A stretch of DNA of 64,000 nucleotides from Cohnella thailandensis (GTDB lineage: Bacteria > Bacillota > Bacilli > Paenibacillales > Paenibacillaceae). The stretch lies in NCBI RefSeq assembly GCF_014212135.1, contig NZ_JACJVQ010000024.1:62001-126000 (forward strand). The letters run 5' to 3'. Numbering within the stretch: position 1 is the stretch's first letter; each line of letters opens with the position of its first letter. The notes beneath the pieces were generated by a model. The model had not been told where the DNA came from. It searched no databases and was given only the letters and a program-made list of their open reading frames with translations. The position numbers and the translations under genes are program-made. Of the stretch, positions 17,005 through 25,239 are shown piece by piece.

Positions 17005-17870
17005 GCGTAGCCGCATACGGAAGACTCAAGAGCAAGAAACGCAAAACCCGAATGGCAAACGTCATCACGTTCGTCGTCATCCTTATCTTCGCCGCGCTCG
17101 TTATTTTTCCGATCTGGTGGATCTTCCGCACGTCTCTCATGACGAATGCCGAGATCTACCGATACCCGCCTTCGTTCCTCCCGGGAGACTGGCTGTTCTC
17201 CAACTATGAGAAGACACTGGAGGTATTCAAGTTCTGGAAGTATCTCTGGAACACGATGATTATCATCGTTCCGTCCTGTTTGGCGGGAACGTTCACGGCG
17301 ACCTTGTGCGGATATGCGTTCGCAAGGCTGCGGTTTCGCGGCAAACAATTCATTTGGGCTCTCTGCGTCGGTTCGATGCTTCTGCCTGCCATGGTGACTC
17401 TCATTCCGCTGTATATCGGTTGGACGAGGGGGTTGGGTCTCCAGGACAGCTACCTTCCCTTGATTCTGCCTTATTTCTGCGGCGGCGGCGCTTTTAATAT
17501 CTTTCTGATCCGGCAGTTTATCGTCTCGATTCCGAGGGAACTCGATCAAGCGGCCACGATCGACGGAGCCGGGTACTTCCGAATCCTGTTCAGCATCATT
17601 ATCCCGGCCATCCGGCCCGCCATGATCGTCGTCGCGTTGTTCATCTTCATCGGGCTATGGAACGATCTGCTCCAACAGATGATCTACATCAACTCGAGCG
17701 ATAAATTCACCATAGCGCTGGGGCTGACCAACTTTAGGGGCCAATTAAAGCAGGACTGGTCGCTCACGATGGCGGCCACGTGCATGTCCTTTGCTCCGGG
17801 CGTCATTTTCTACCTGATTGGTCAAAGGTACTTCGTGGAAGGGATCACCCTGACCGGAATGAAGAATTAG
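17001..17870 (+). CDS. ABC sugar transporter permease (MalG/UgpE type)
   Basis: A 289-residue inner-membrane permease, the second half of the importer channel. It has six hydrophobic segments and the EAA loop ELDQAATIDGAGYFRILFSIIIPAIRP near residue 190. ATG 17001 overlaps the upstream TGA and is preceded by AAGGAGG inside the upstream gene, which favours it over a longer in-frame start at 16971. Confidence 0.93.
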   Translation: MSVAAYGRLKSKKRKTRMANVITFVVILIFAALVIFPIWWIFRTSLMTNAEIYRYPPSFLPGDWLFSNYEKTLEVFKFWKYLWNTMIIIVPSCLAGTFTATLCGYAFARLRFRGKQFIWALCVGSMLLPAMVTLIPLYIGWTRGLGLQDSYLPLILPYFCGGGAFNIFLIRQFIVSIPRELDQAATIDGAGYFRILFSIIIPAIRPAMIVVALFIFIGLWNDLLQQMIYINSSDKFTIALGLTNFRGQLKQDWSLTMAATCMSFAPGVIFYLIGQRYFVEGITLTGMKN

Positions 17871-17909
17871 CGCGAGGATGGAAAAAGATATAAAGAGGGA
17901 GAGAATACG

Positions 17910-19895
17910 ATGACAACGCCGATACCGCGCATCAACCCCGAGAGCCTGTTCTTGCCGTTAAACAAGGTCCGGATCGAGGATTCGTTCTGGTCCGAATATA
18001 TCCGCTTGGTGAGGGATGTCGTTGTTCCCTATCAATGGGAGGCATTGAATGACCGCGTTCCGGAAGCGGAACCGAGCTTTGCCATAAGGAATCTTAAGAT
18101 CGCCGCGGGCGAAGAGTCCGGAGAGTTCGGAGGAATGGTCTTCCAGGACAGCGACGTGTCCAAGTGGTTGGAGGCCGTCGGTTATCTGCTCGCTTCGGGT
18201 CCGGACCCCGACTTGGAAGAGGTAGCGGACGGCGTCGTCGACTTGATCGGCAGAGCCCAACAGCCGGATGGCTATATCAATACTTACTTTACCTTGAAGG
18301 AACCGGACAATCGCTGGACGAATCTGGCCGAATGCCATGAGCTTTATTGCGCCGGCCATCTCATCGAAGCGGCGGTTGCTTACTATAGCGCGACGGGGAA
18401 AAGCAAGATTCTGGACATCGCCTGTCGGTTCGCCGACTATATCGACAGCGTGTTCGGCCAAGAGCCGGGCAAGCTGCAAGGCTACGATGGCCATCAAGAA
18501 ATCGAGCTTGCGCTCGTCCGATTGTACCAAGTCACCGGCAGGCCGAAGTACCTGGAGTTAAGCCAATATTTTCTCGACCAACGCGGCACCGAGCCGCATT
18601 TCTACACAAGCGAGTTCGAGAAAAGAGGGGGCAAGACGCACTTTCCGCAATTAGACATGGCCCACGACCTTTCTTACAGCCAAGCTCATCTTCCGGTGCG
18701 GGAACAAGAGACGGCAGAAGGTCATGCGGTTCGAGCGGTCTACATGGCGACGGCCATGGCGGACGTGGCGGCCAAGTCCGGGGATGTTTCTCTGCTAGAC
18801 GCTTGCAAGCGGCTCTGGCGCAACATCGTCTCCCGAAGAATGTATATCACGGGCGGCATCGGCTCCATGGAGCACGGCGAATCCTTCACGTTCGATTACG
18901 ATCTGCCGAACGACACCGTCTATGCGGAGACCTGCGCTTCGATCGGCTTGATTTTCTTCGCGCAGCGCATGCTTCAGATCGAACCGGTAAGCGAGTATGC
19001 CGACGTGCTGGAGCGGGCGCTGTACAACACGGTCGTTAGCGGAATGTCCCGAGACGGTACCCGGTTCTTCTATGTAAATCCGTTGGAAGTCCATCCGGAG
19101 GCCTGCGGCAAGAACCATATTTACGATCACGTGAAGCCGGTCCGGCAGGGTTGGTTCAGCTGTGCGTGCTGCCCGCCCAATATCGCCAGGTTGCTGGCTT
19201 CGCTGGGCGGATACATCTATTCCTCGAAGGATCGAACCTTGTACACGCACCTCTATATCGGCGGACAGGCCGAATGGAGGCTGGGGCAGGACCAAGTACA
19301 GATCAACCAGAGCTCCAACTATGCGTGGGACGGCAAAGTACGTTTGGAGCTGTCCATGGATGCAGCCCTGTTGTTCACCTTGGCCCTGCGGATTCCCGAG
19401 TGGTGCCATGGACAGTTCAACGTCACGATTAACGGAGTCGCTCATGATATAAGCGAGTTTACTGTCGAAGACGGTTATCTCTTGATTGATAGGCTATGGC
19501 AGGATGGCGATATGGTGGACTTGGCCTTCGCGATGCCGATCATGAGAATGAAGGGCCACCCGAACGTTAGGCATACAGCGGGTAAAGTCGCGCTTCAAAG
19601 AGGCCCCTTCGTCTATTGCCTGGAGGAAGCCGACAACGGCTCCCAGCTTCACCGGATGATCCTTCCTCGCGAGGCAGAGTTGGTCGCCCGATTCGAGCCG
19701 GATCTACTTGGCGGAATTGAAGTGATTGAAGGGACGATGCTTAGGGAAACCTCCGGAGCGTGGAACGACGACCTGTACCGGGAGGAAGAGCAGGCGGGAT
19801 TGGGGCTGTCGGAGACCCGAGCGAAGTTCATCCCGTACTACGCTTGGGCGAACCGGGGACCCGGCGAGATGATGGTTTGGGTTCGGAGTTTGTGA
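17910..19895 (+). CDS. GH127 beta-L-arabinofuranosidase (DUF1680)
   Basis: A 661-residue glycoside hydrolase acting on beta-linked L-arabinofuranosides, with no signal peptide, so it works in the cytoplasm on imported oligosaccharides. The zinc/thiolate active site of the family is intact: E324 (HGESF), E340 and C342 (AETC), and C420-C421 (FSCACCPPN). These line up with E322, E338, C340, C417 and C418 of Bifidobacterium HypBA1, in which Cys417 is the nucleophile. It follows the two permeases by 39 bases in the same operon, so the importer probably carries arabinofuranose-containing oligosaccharides. AAAGAGGGAGAG precedes the ATG. A terminator follows. Confidence 0.93.
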   Translation: MTTPIPRINPESLFLPLNKVRIEDSFWSEYIRLVRDVVVPYQWEALNDRVPEAEPSFAIRNLKIAAGEESGEFGGMVFQDSDVSKWLEAVGYLLASGPDPDLEEVADGVVDLIGRAQQPDGYINTYFTLKEPDNRWTNLAECHELYCAGHLIEAAVAYYSATGKSKILDIACRFADYIDSVFGQEPGKLQGYDGHQEIELALVRLYQVTGRPKYLELSQYFLDQRGTEPHFYTSEFEKRGGKTHFPQLDMAHDLSYSQAHLPVREQETAEGHAVRAVYMATAMADVAAKSGDVSLLDACKRLWRNIVSRRMYITGGIGSMEHGESFTFDYDLPNDTVYAETCASIGLIFFAQRMLQIEPVSEYADVLERALYNTVVSGMSRDGTRFFYVNPLEVHPEACGKNHIYDHVKPVRQGWFSCACCPPNIARLLASLGGYIYSSKDRTLYTHLYIGGQAEWRLGQDQVQINQSSNYAWDGKVRLELSMDAALLFTLALRIPEWCHGQFNVTINGVAHDISEFTVEDGYLLIDRLWQDGDMVDLAFAMPIMRMKGHPNVRHTAGKVALQRGPFVYCLEEADNGSQLHRMILPREAELVARFEPDLLGGIEVIEGTMLRETSGAWNDDLYREEEQAGLGLSETRAKFIPYYAWANRGPGEMMVWVRSL

Positions 19896-19918
19896 GGGTA
19901 AGGAGGGGATACGGCATA

Positions 19919-19957
19919 AGAACTCTGACCTTAGTGGGGGTCGGGGTTCTTTTTTTG
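19919..19957 (+). terminator. Terminator of the GH127 operon
   Basis: AGAACTCTGACC (19919-19930) pairs with GGTCGGGGTTCT (19939-19950), using two T-G pairs, and runs into eight T. Confidence 0.85.
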
Positions 19958-20030
19958 GGGCTGGCTCCGTTTGTAAAGAACAATCTTGGAGGAAAAACTG
20001 GCGATTACCAATCGCAACTAAGATGCTGCG

Positions 20031-20228
20031 GTGAAAGCTATCCTTATCGATGACGAAGGGCTAAATATCCTTCTCTTTAAAAGGATGCTAGAGCCCTACG
20101 AGCAGATCATTATCATAAACGACTATACAAACCCCGAGAAATCCGGGGGAGAACGCCAACGGATTGTTCTGGCCCGCGCTATCCTTGGGAAACCTTCGGC
20201 TCTAGATTAGGCCATCAGCGCCCTGCGC
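20031..20228 (+). pseudogene. Chimeric remnant: response-regulator N-terminus joined to ABC-ATPase signature
   Basis: From GTG 20031 one continuous frame of 59 codons reaches TAG at 20208. Its first 37 residues (MKAILIDDEGLNILLFKRML...) are the start of a response-regulator receiver domain. After a join near 20142 the next 22 are an ABC-transporter signature and following helix (SGGERQRIVLARAILGKPSALD). The frame resumes past the stop as AISAL, so the TAG falls where the Walker B glutamate would be. Two unrelated genes were fused by deletion and then decayed. No ribosome site is evident. Confidence 0.7.
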
Positions 20229-20320
20229 TTTTTTGCTCATTCGTACTCGGTGGGGTACACCAATTTGACTCTGGGGTTTCTAATTTCTTGTGCTCAAGAG
20301 AAGGAAGAAATTGTCCTTAC

Positions 20321-20382
20321 TTGACCTATTTGTATTGTTTCAATACAATGAAGTCATCTTTATTTGTATCGTAACAATACAA
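20321..20382 (+). promoter_or_regulatory. Promoter with twin TTGTAT palindromic operators
   Basis: TTGACC (20321-20326) and TACAAT (20344-20349) are 17 bases apart. TTGTATTGTTTCAATACAA (20330-20348) is a perfect 8+3+8 palindrome covering the -10 box. A second copy with one changed arm base, TTGTATCGTAACAATACAA, lies at 20364-20382 just downstream, 34 bases centre to centre. This looks like a tightly repressed promoter for the gene at 20399. Confidence 0.75.
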
Positions 20383-20398
20383 AACGGAGGATTCTGTG

Positions 20399-21142
20399 AT
20401 GGATAAACTACGAATTTTTAGAAATACGTATTGCTTCAATAAAGAAGATATTCAAAAAGATTTTGAAAACTATATGCGCTTGTTTGAGCCTAATTCTGAG
20501 GAGGATTACTCGGAAGAATACAAAAATAAGATGTATGAATTATTTAAAAGGTTCCAGAATGCTCTCGAAAATTGTTGTCTTCCTCAACTTACCGATGACT
20601 GGTGGTACTACGATTATCAACAAAGTAATGATGGAATTGATTTGAAGTTATACTATTGTGAAGAGTTTGAGATTAGTGAAGATGGTGAAATGACATCTTC
20701 AACGTCCTCGGAAAATTTCACTCTGCTAAGTGTTAAATGTGATTACTTAAATGTAGAGCAGTTTGCTAAAAATCATAACATTACTGATACAACAGTTCGC
20801 CAATGGATACGTCGAGGAAAACTTCGGACGGCTAAAAAAGTGGGTAGGGATTGGCTTATTCCGTCCATCGCAACAAAGCCAACTAGAGGGTTTACGGCTG
20901 TATCATACTATTGGGATCGGCTTCCTAGAACCTTATCAGTTTCTTTTCCTTTTTTAATTGGGTATGAGACTATATATATCTCTCAAAATAAACTAGACAA
21001 ACAGCAATTCGAAGGTATTCTAGGCTATCCGGGTCAAAAGAATCGAACAAAAGTCATATTGTCAACTAAGGAACGCGAAAGGTTAGAGTTAGCACTAATT
21101 AGTAGTAGTGTCGTTCAAGTTGAAGAACATGGTTGGAGATAA
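20399..21142 (+). CDS. Helix-turn-helix (excisionase-like) protein of unknown role
   Basis: A 247-residue protein. An acidic aromatic-rich N-terminal half (about 1-110) is followed by a clear small winged-helix motif (about 114-150: LNVEQFAKNHNITDTTVRQWIRRGKL...GRDWLIP) of the MerR/excisionase type. An unrecognised C-terminal part follows. GGAGG at 20386-20390 fits ATG 20399; GTG 20396 is an alternative. It is strongly AT-rich relative to the backbone and is expressed from the twin-palindrome promoter. It could be a mobile-element regulator, or a regulated accessory gene whose repressor lies elsewhere. Confidence 0.7.
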   Translation: MDKLRIFRNTYCFNKEDIQKDFENYMRLFEPNSEEDYSEEYKNKMYELFKRFQNALENCCLPQLTDDWWYYDYQQSNDGIDLKLYYCEEFEISEDGEMTSSTSSENFTLLSVKCDYLNVEQFAKNHNITDTTVRQWIRRGKLRTAKKVGRDWLIPSIATKPTRGFTAVSYYWDRLPRTLSVSFPFLIGYETIYISQNKLDKQQFEGILGYPGQKNRTKVILSTKERERLELALISSSVVQVEEHGWR

Positions 21143-21239
21143 TTTAGGTAATAATTGATTGGCATTTTTGAATCTTGAAAATTATACATTCAAGGCTAGA
21201 TTCACTATGTCTTTTGAAATTATGATTGAATGAGTGAAT

Positions 21240-21452
21240 ATGAAAACAAATAGAGAGTATCAAGAGAAAGTTGAACAAAGACTTGGTAAACCATTAATAG
21301 ACATCATGCATGAACTGATTGTTGATTGGTATGAACCAATGGAGTGGTTCTTCCAGTTGGGGGTACCCAAGGGAATGTTTGTAACTAAGAGAACCAGCTT
21401 GAGCCCTGACCAAAGAAGAGCCGACTATGCTGAACATATAAAGGTTAGCTAA
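21240..21452 (+). CDS. Small protein of unknown function, possibly truncated
   Basis: Seventy residues beginning MKTNREYQEKVEQRLGKPLIDIMHELIVDWYEPM. The start resembles N-terminal segments of mobile-element DNA-binding proteins, but the expected helix-turn-helix does not follow. No good ribosome site is seen (GTG 21234 is an alternative start). It lies among decayed sequences, so it may be a remnant. Confidence 0.35.
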   Translation: MKTNREYQEKVEQRLGKPLIDIMHELIVDWYEPMEWFFQLGVPKGMFVTKRTSLSPDQRRADYAEHIKVS

Positions 21453-21790
21453 ATAGAATTGTTCTTGAAAGGTCAAAGAGATTATCGAAAGAATGATTGA
21501 ATTGGAAAAGCAACGAAGGTTATTAGCGAAAATTGATACGATGATGGATATTTTCAGAGCAATGCGTAATGCAACGTTAGAAAATCATCGAATACCTTGA
21601 TCAATATAGGCATTCTGTACTTCATGAAGCTTTTGAAACGTGATCTTGAGGTACTTAAATCAATTGTCTGAAAGTGGGTAGGCAAAGTTTCTGCGTTTAT
21701 GGACTTGTACAACGAATTACTAAAGGCAATTCGCTTTAATATTATTAGTGATTTTAAGGAATAAATCAAAGCATCTTTCCCAAAGTAATT
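21453..21790 (+). other. Gap with decayed coding remnants
   Basis: No intact gene. Short frames persist: from ATG 21493 a 35-residue charged helix (MIELEKQRRLLAKIDTMM...) ends at TGA near 21600. Another frame continues through one TGA to the stop near 21765 (...VSAFMDLYNELLKAIRF...). The pattern suggests an old broken gene ahead of the SMEK gene; I cannot name it. Confidence 0.35.
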
Positions 21791-23242
21791 GTGCAGGAGG
21801 AGAAAAACACGCTAAAATCATCAGAATTACTTAATAAGATAAAAGGGTATATGAGTATTTTTAAGTACTATATTGAGCTTAGTAATGACGTTGGGGACAC
21901 TGACATTAATAAGAGAAGTGAAGACTTTTTTAGTGGTCTTTTAAATCTGTTATTTAATTTAAATTTGATGAACATGAATAAAATTAAAATGAATTTCCCT
22001 GCTATTGATCTCGGTGATAAAGAGAGACGAATTTGTTATCAGATAACTGCTGATTCTACTTCTGGTAAAATACAAGAGACCTTATATAAATTCAGAAATT
22101 TGAAATTGTACGAAGAATTTGATGAAATAAACATTTTGATAATTGGGAACAAAATCAAAACAAGAAAGAGACGATTTGAGTATCCTGAATTTCAATTTAA
22201 CACGACTGACAATTTGCTAGAACTTAATGATTTATTCAAAGAAATGGCTAAAAAGAATACTTCGGAACTAGAGAAGATACTCCATTTCTTTGAGTCTGAA
22301 TTTGGCAACAATATAATCAATTTAATTAAATCGGTCGAAGAAGATAAAAGCCTCTATATTGACGAAACAATTTTAAGAGATAGACACGTTTGCTACTATG
22401 CATTTGGTTTAGGGCGGGTTAGACTTGATGCTTACATACCAGTCAATTTTGAACAAAGTCTCTCGTGTCTCATACTTTTTCAACAACCAGGTTTGTCGGA
22501 TTGTATGATTACTCTTGAGGAAGACTCAATAAGGGATTTATTGTTTTATGGTGATAATGATTCTGATGAAATTGAGAAACGGAACTTCATCTGGTACATA
22601 GATGGGGACAAAATAGGAATTAAACTCCCGAATAATAGATTTGTAACAGATAGTGAAACCGTAAAACAATTTTGCGAAATTATTACTCGATTTCATAAGA
22701 ATTATTTAAAAGTGCGTGAAGAACTACTAAGTATAATAGGAGCTACCAAATTTGTAGAAGAACAACCGGGGGAATTTCGGATACTGCGAGCACCTAAATA
22801 TATTTGGGAATCAATGGTGGACTTTGCACAAAAACATGACCACTATTGGGGTGAGACTAAGTGGGATATATTCCATCCACTTAATCTTCACAAAAAAGAC
22901 CGAATTATTATGTACAAGAATCACCTGAGTGAAATTAAAGCAGATATATTAGCAGAGCTACATGTTAAAGATTTAGGTTCTAACTATGTTGATATTATTT
23001 GGAAATCGGGGTTTACACCGTCACAAAGCAAAATGGAGGGATTCAATAATCTAATTAAATGGAGGGTTGACTACACCCACCACTGGATCGTTGAAGATTT
23101 TATTCCTTACTTATTTTATTTAGATTATTTGCGGAATAGGGGTTTGTTGAAAACGTTATTTAGGAAAAAGAAGACCTATGAGAAATTCAAGTGTGAATTT
23201 AGCTCTCAAAACTATGGTATCGAATCACTAGAGTTTTATTAG
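21791..23242 (+). CDS. SMEK-domain protein (putative defence gene)
   Basis: A 483-residue soluble protein. Residues about 10-130 match the SMEK domain, found at the front of several putative anti-phage proteins: an N-terminal helix, RSEDFFSGLLNLLF, the hallmark FPAIDLGDKERRICYQIT, and SGKIQETLYKF. The C-terminal 350 residues were not recognised. The start is uncertain: GTG 21791 has no ribosome site ahead of it, and the only GGAGGAG lies at 21795-21801, after it, with no standard start codon in range. Strongly AT-rich. The stop codon lies two bases from the degenerate ssrA copy, at the edge of the probable island. Confidence 0.65.
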   Translation: MQEEKNTLKSSELLNKIKGYMSIFKYYIELSNDVGDTDINKRSEDFFSGLLNLLFNLNLMNMNKIKMNFPAIDLGDKERRICYQITADSTSGKIQETLYKFRNLKLYEEFDEINILIIGNKIKTRKRRFEYPEFQFNTTDNLLELNDLFKEMAKKNTSELEKILHFFESEFGNNIINLIKSVEEDKSLYIDETILRDRHVCYYAFGLGRVRLDAYIPVNFEQSLSCLILFQQPGLSDCMITLEEDSIRDLLFYGDNDSDEIEKRNFIWYIDGDKIGIKLPNNRFVTDSETVKQFCEIITRFHKNYLKVREELLSIIGATKFVEEQPGEFRILRAPKYIWESMVDFAQKHDHYWGETKWDIFHPLNLHKKDRIIMYKNHLSEIKADILAELHVKDLGSNYVDIIWKSGFTPSQSKMEGFNNLIKWRVDYTHHWIVEDFIPYLFYLDYLRNRGLLKTLFRKKKTYEKFKCEFSSQNYGIESLEFY

Positions 23243-23243
23243 A

Positions 23244-23357
23244 GCCTGTGGCTTGCAAAAGAAGACAAATCAGGGTGATAACAAATCTGTCACTACACTC
23301 GTAGAATCCTTTGTGGTGTTGTCTTCGGACGGGGGTTAACTCCCCTCGGATCCACCA
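23244..23357 (+). repeat. Degenerate copy of the ssrA 3' part (attachment-site-like)
   Basis: This stretch follows ssrA from about 6045 to the CCA end at 6196: GCCTG(T/G)GGCT, then AAGAAGACAA(A)TCAGG, then, after loss of about 37 bases, the T-arm and acceptor region ending TCCACCA (23357). The block GTTGTCTTCGGAC is identical. Point changes and the deletion rule out a working tmRNA. It is what an element inserted at ssrA leaves behind. Confidence 0.75.
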
Positions 23358-23360
23358 TTT

Positions 23361-23393
23361 AAATCCACAACTGCGTGAGGTTGTGGGTTTTTG
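23361..23393 (+). terminator. Terminator following the ssrA remnant
   Basis: AAATCCACAAC (23361-23371) pairs with GTTGTGGGTTT (23380-23390) and runs into T. It is the counterpart of the hairpin after intact ssrA, with a different stem sequence, so the duplication covers gene end plus terminator. Confidence 0.75.
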
Positions 23394-23495
23394 CTATAAT
23401 GTATATTAATCTGAAAATAGTGTAGTTGGTTTCCTTTGATTTTCGATATTTGATCCTTCAGGTTTGTACGTATTATGGGTCGCGAGGGTTGTGAA

Positions 23496-24704
23496 ATGGA
23501 GAAAAGATTCAAGGTAACTACAATTTCTCAATACTTGGATGTTATTAGAGAGAATAATTTTTCCGAATATATTTATCGTGGTCAAAATGAAGCTTATTAT
23601 GGAATTGAAGCGAGTGGGTTCAGGCCTTATAAAGGCGGTTGGAATTCGGACGTTTTTTATAATATAGACGAAATGAAAAAGGAATACTACTACAAAGTAA
23701 TTCGCAGAATCACATCGGACGAGAAAGTTCATTTTTTAGCATTTTGTCAGCATCACGGCCTGCCAACAAACTTGGTTGACTTTACAACATCGCCGCTTAT
23801 TGCTTTATTTTTTGCATGCAGCGGTAAAACTTCCAGTAACTCCACTAGTGCTGAAATATACTTATTAGGCAAACAGCGACTTGTTGATATAACAGATTTG
23901 ATTACGGACTACCCCAATCAAAATTTTTTCGATCTTTTGTGCTTCGATAAGGAATTTCAAAGAAAGATACTTTCCAAGTTGGAATACCTCTTTGAGAAAA
24001 ATAAGGTTGAGTATATAACATGGATAGATAATTTAATTGGTAGTTACATAAATAATAAAATGAACCTTTATGGAGAACCAATTGGGTCAGAAGATGATGA
24101 TCTGGAAGAAGGGGAGGAAGAGGGAGAATCATTCGAGGATATACCCAACCTGATCAATTATAAAGGTAAGATAAAAGACGATTCTGATAATACAATAAGG
24201 GATCTGTATTATTATTTATTAAATGAAATAGAAGACGAAACTCTCACTTATAGTGATGTATATTACTTAGAGGATTTTGAAATAATCGGGGAACTTACCA
24301 CCAATGTAGGAGCAAGAATTTATCTCGTTCTATTAGTTAACCTTTTACGTATCGCTTATGAGGTAGGAGAAAGGTTACTATTAGAACTAGATATATACTT
24401 TATTTATCAGCCACCTAATTTATTTGATAGAATAGTAAATCAAAGAGGATTATTTATTTATCAGCCATATATTTATTCTGTGGAAACCACCTATAATTTT
24501 GGAATACTAAATTATCAATCCATAATCCCGGACTACATAATTGAAATTGAACAATATGAAACTATCTTGGAAGAATTGAATATTTTGGGTATAAATCTGG
24601 AATCTATATATGGCGATTTTGATAATATTGCTAAATCTATTAAGTATAATAATGATCTAAGTTTAAAAAAGAGAAAGCAATTATATAATAAAAAGAGAAT
24701 CTAG
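23496..24704 (+). CDS. FRG-domain protein (putative defence gene)
   Basis: A 402-residue protein. The N-terminal third is an FRG domain: YIYRGQ (R28), GFRPY, then the long signature HFLAFCQHHGLPTNLVDFT with SPLIALFFAC. FRG domains are found in phage-defence and toxin-like proteins and have been suggested to relate to ADP-ribosyltransferase folds; the reaction is not established. An acidic low-complexity stretch (DDDLEEGEEEGESFED) lies near residue 205. The C-terminal half was not recognised. GAGGGT precedes ATG 23496; ATG 23475 is possible. AT-rich, between two fragments of the ssrA locus. Confidence 0.72.
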   Translation: MEKRFKVTTISQYLDVIRENNFSEYIYRGQNEAYYGIEASGFRPYKGGWNSDVFYNIDEMKKEYYYKVIRRITSDEKVHFLAFCQHHGLPTNLVDFTTSPLIALFFACSGKTSSNSTSAEIYLLGKQRLVDITDLITDYPNQNFFDLLCFDKEFQRKILSKLEYLFEKNKVEYITWIDNLIGSYINNKMNLYGEPIGSEDDDLEEGEEEGESFEDIPNLINYKGKIKDDSDNTIRDLYYYLLNEIEDETLTYSDVYYLEDFEIIGELTTNVGARIYLVLLVNLLRIAYEVGERLLLELDIYFIYQPPNLFDRIVNQRGLFIYQPYIYSVETTYNFGILNYQSIIPDYIIEIEQYETILEELNILGINLESIYGDFDNIAKSIKYNNDLSLKKRKQLYNKKRI

Positions 24705-25239
24705 CAAGTTTTTGGACATTAATTGACTTCCTTTTCCACATCTTGCTTGACCCCTCTTAATTAGCGAAAATAGTGGCAATTGCGTCAATCTCGGTGCAGT
24801 CGAGTACTCCTAGTAGGTGGCTGTCTTACCGACGTAGCTACTGATTAAACTTTGGACAAATTAATCAAGTAGTGTAGAAAAGCGAACCATCGCCTAGAAG
24901 CCGATGGTTCGCTTAATCACTTATACTTATCGTAACATCGAATTTATTTTTCTGCGGAAAAAAATTAATATCCCGCAAAAGCATTTCGTTAGATCAAGAC
25001 GAAGGTTGGAGTTGCAACGATCCGAAGGAGGACAGGGGTTCGACCGCGCGCAGGTCTGCGAAATTACGAGGCCCACGCAAAGGTACTCGGAATATGCTTC
25101 AGAGAATTCACTTCACTTTGTAGGGTGTAGAAACAAGCATGGCATCTGAATCAACCTCTGCACTTTTCATTCATTGAAAAAACCAGCCTAAATGAGCTAG
25201 CTTATACTTTTATAAGACTGAATTGTAACAAATGAAATA
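24705..25239. other. Gene-free stretch with ssrA-flank fragment and a hairpin
   Basis: It holds an inverted repeat AAGCGAACCATCG (24880-24892) / CGATGGTTCGCTT (24902-24914) that may terminate the FRG gene. The ssrA-flank fragment follows at 24997-25033. An 81-codon open frame at 24904 crosses both and has no coding character. Nothing else is recognised. Confidence 0.5.
24997..25033 (+). repeat. Second copy of the post-ssrA flank
   Basis: AGACGAAGGTTGGAGTTGC matches 6237-6255 exactly, and the next 18 bases resemble 6256-6276 with substitutions and a three-base deletion. Together with the ssrA fragment at 23244 it suggests that the FRG segment was inserted into an already duplicated ssrA boundary. 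Confidence 0.6.

Noticed and set aside
20031-20210. Functional small response regulator
   Set aside because: Only the first third of a receiver domain is present and it runs into an ABC ATPase fragment, with no ribosome site.
24904-25149. 81-codon open frame
   Set aside because: It is made of half of a hairpin plus the ssrA-flank fragment and has no coding character.
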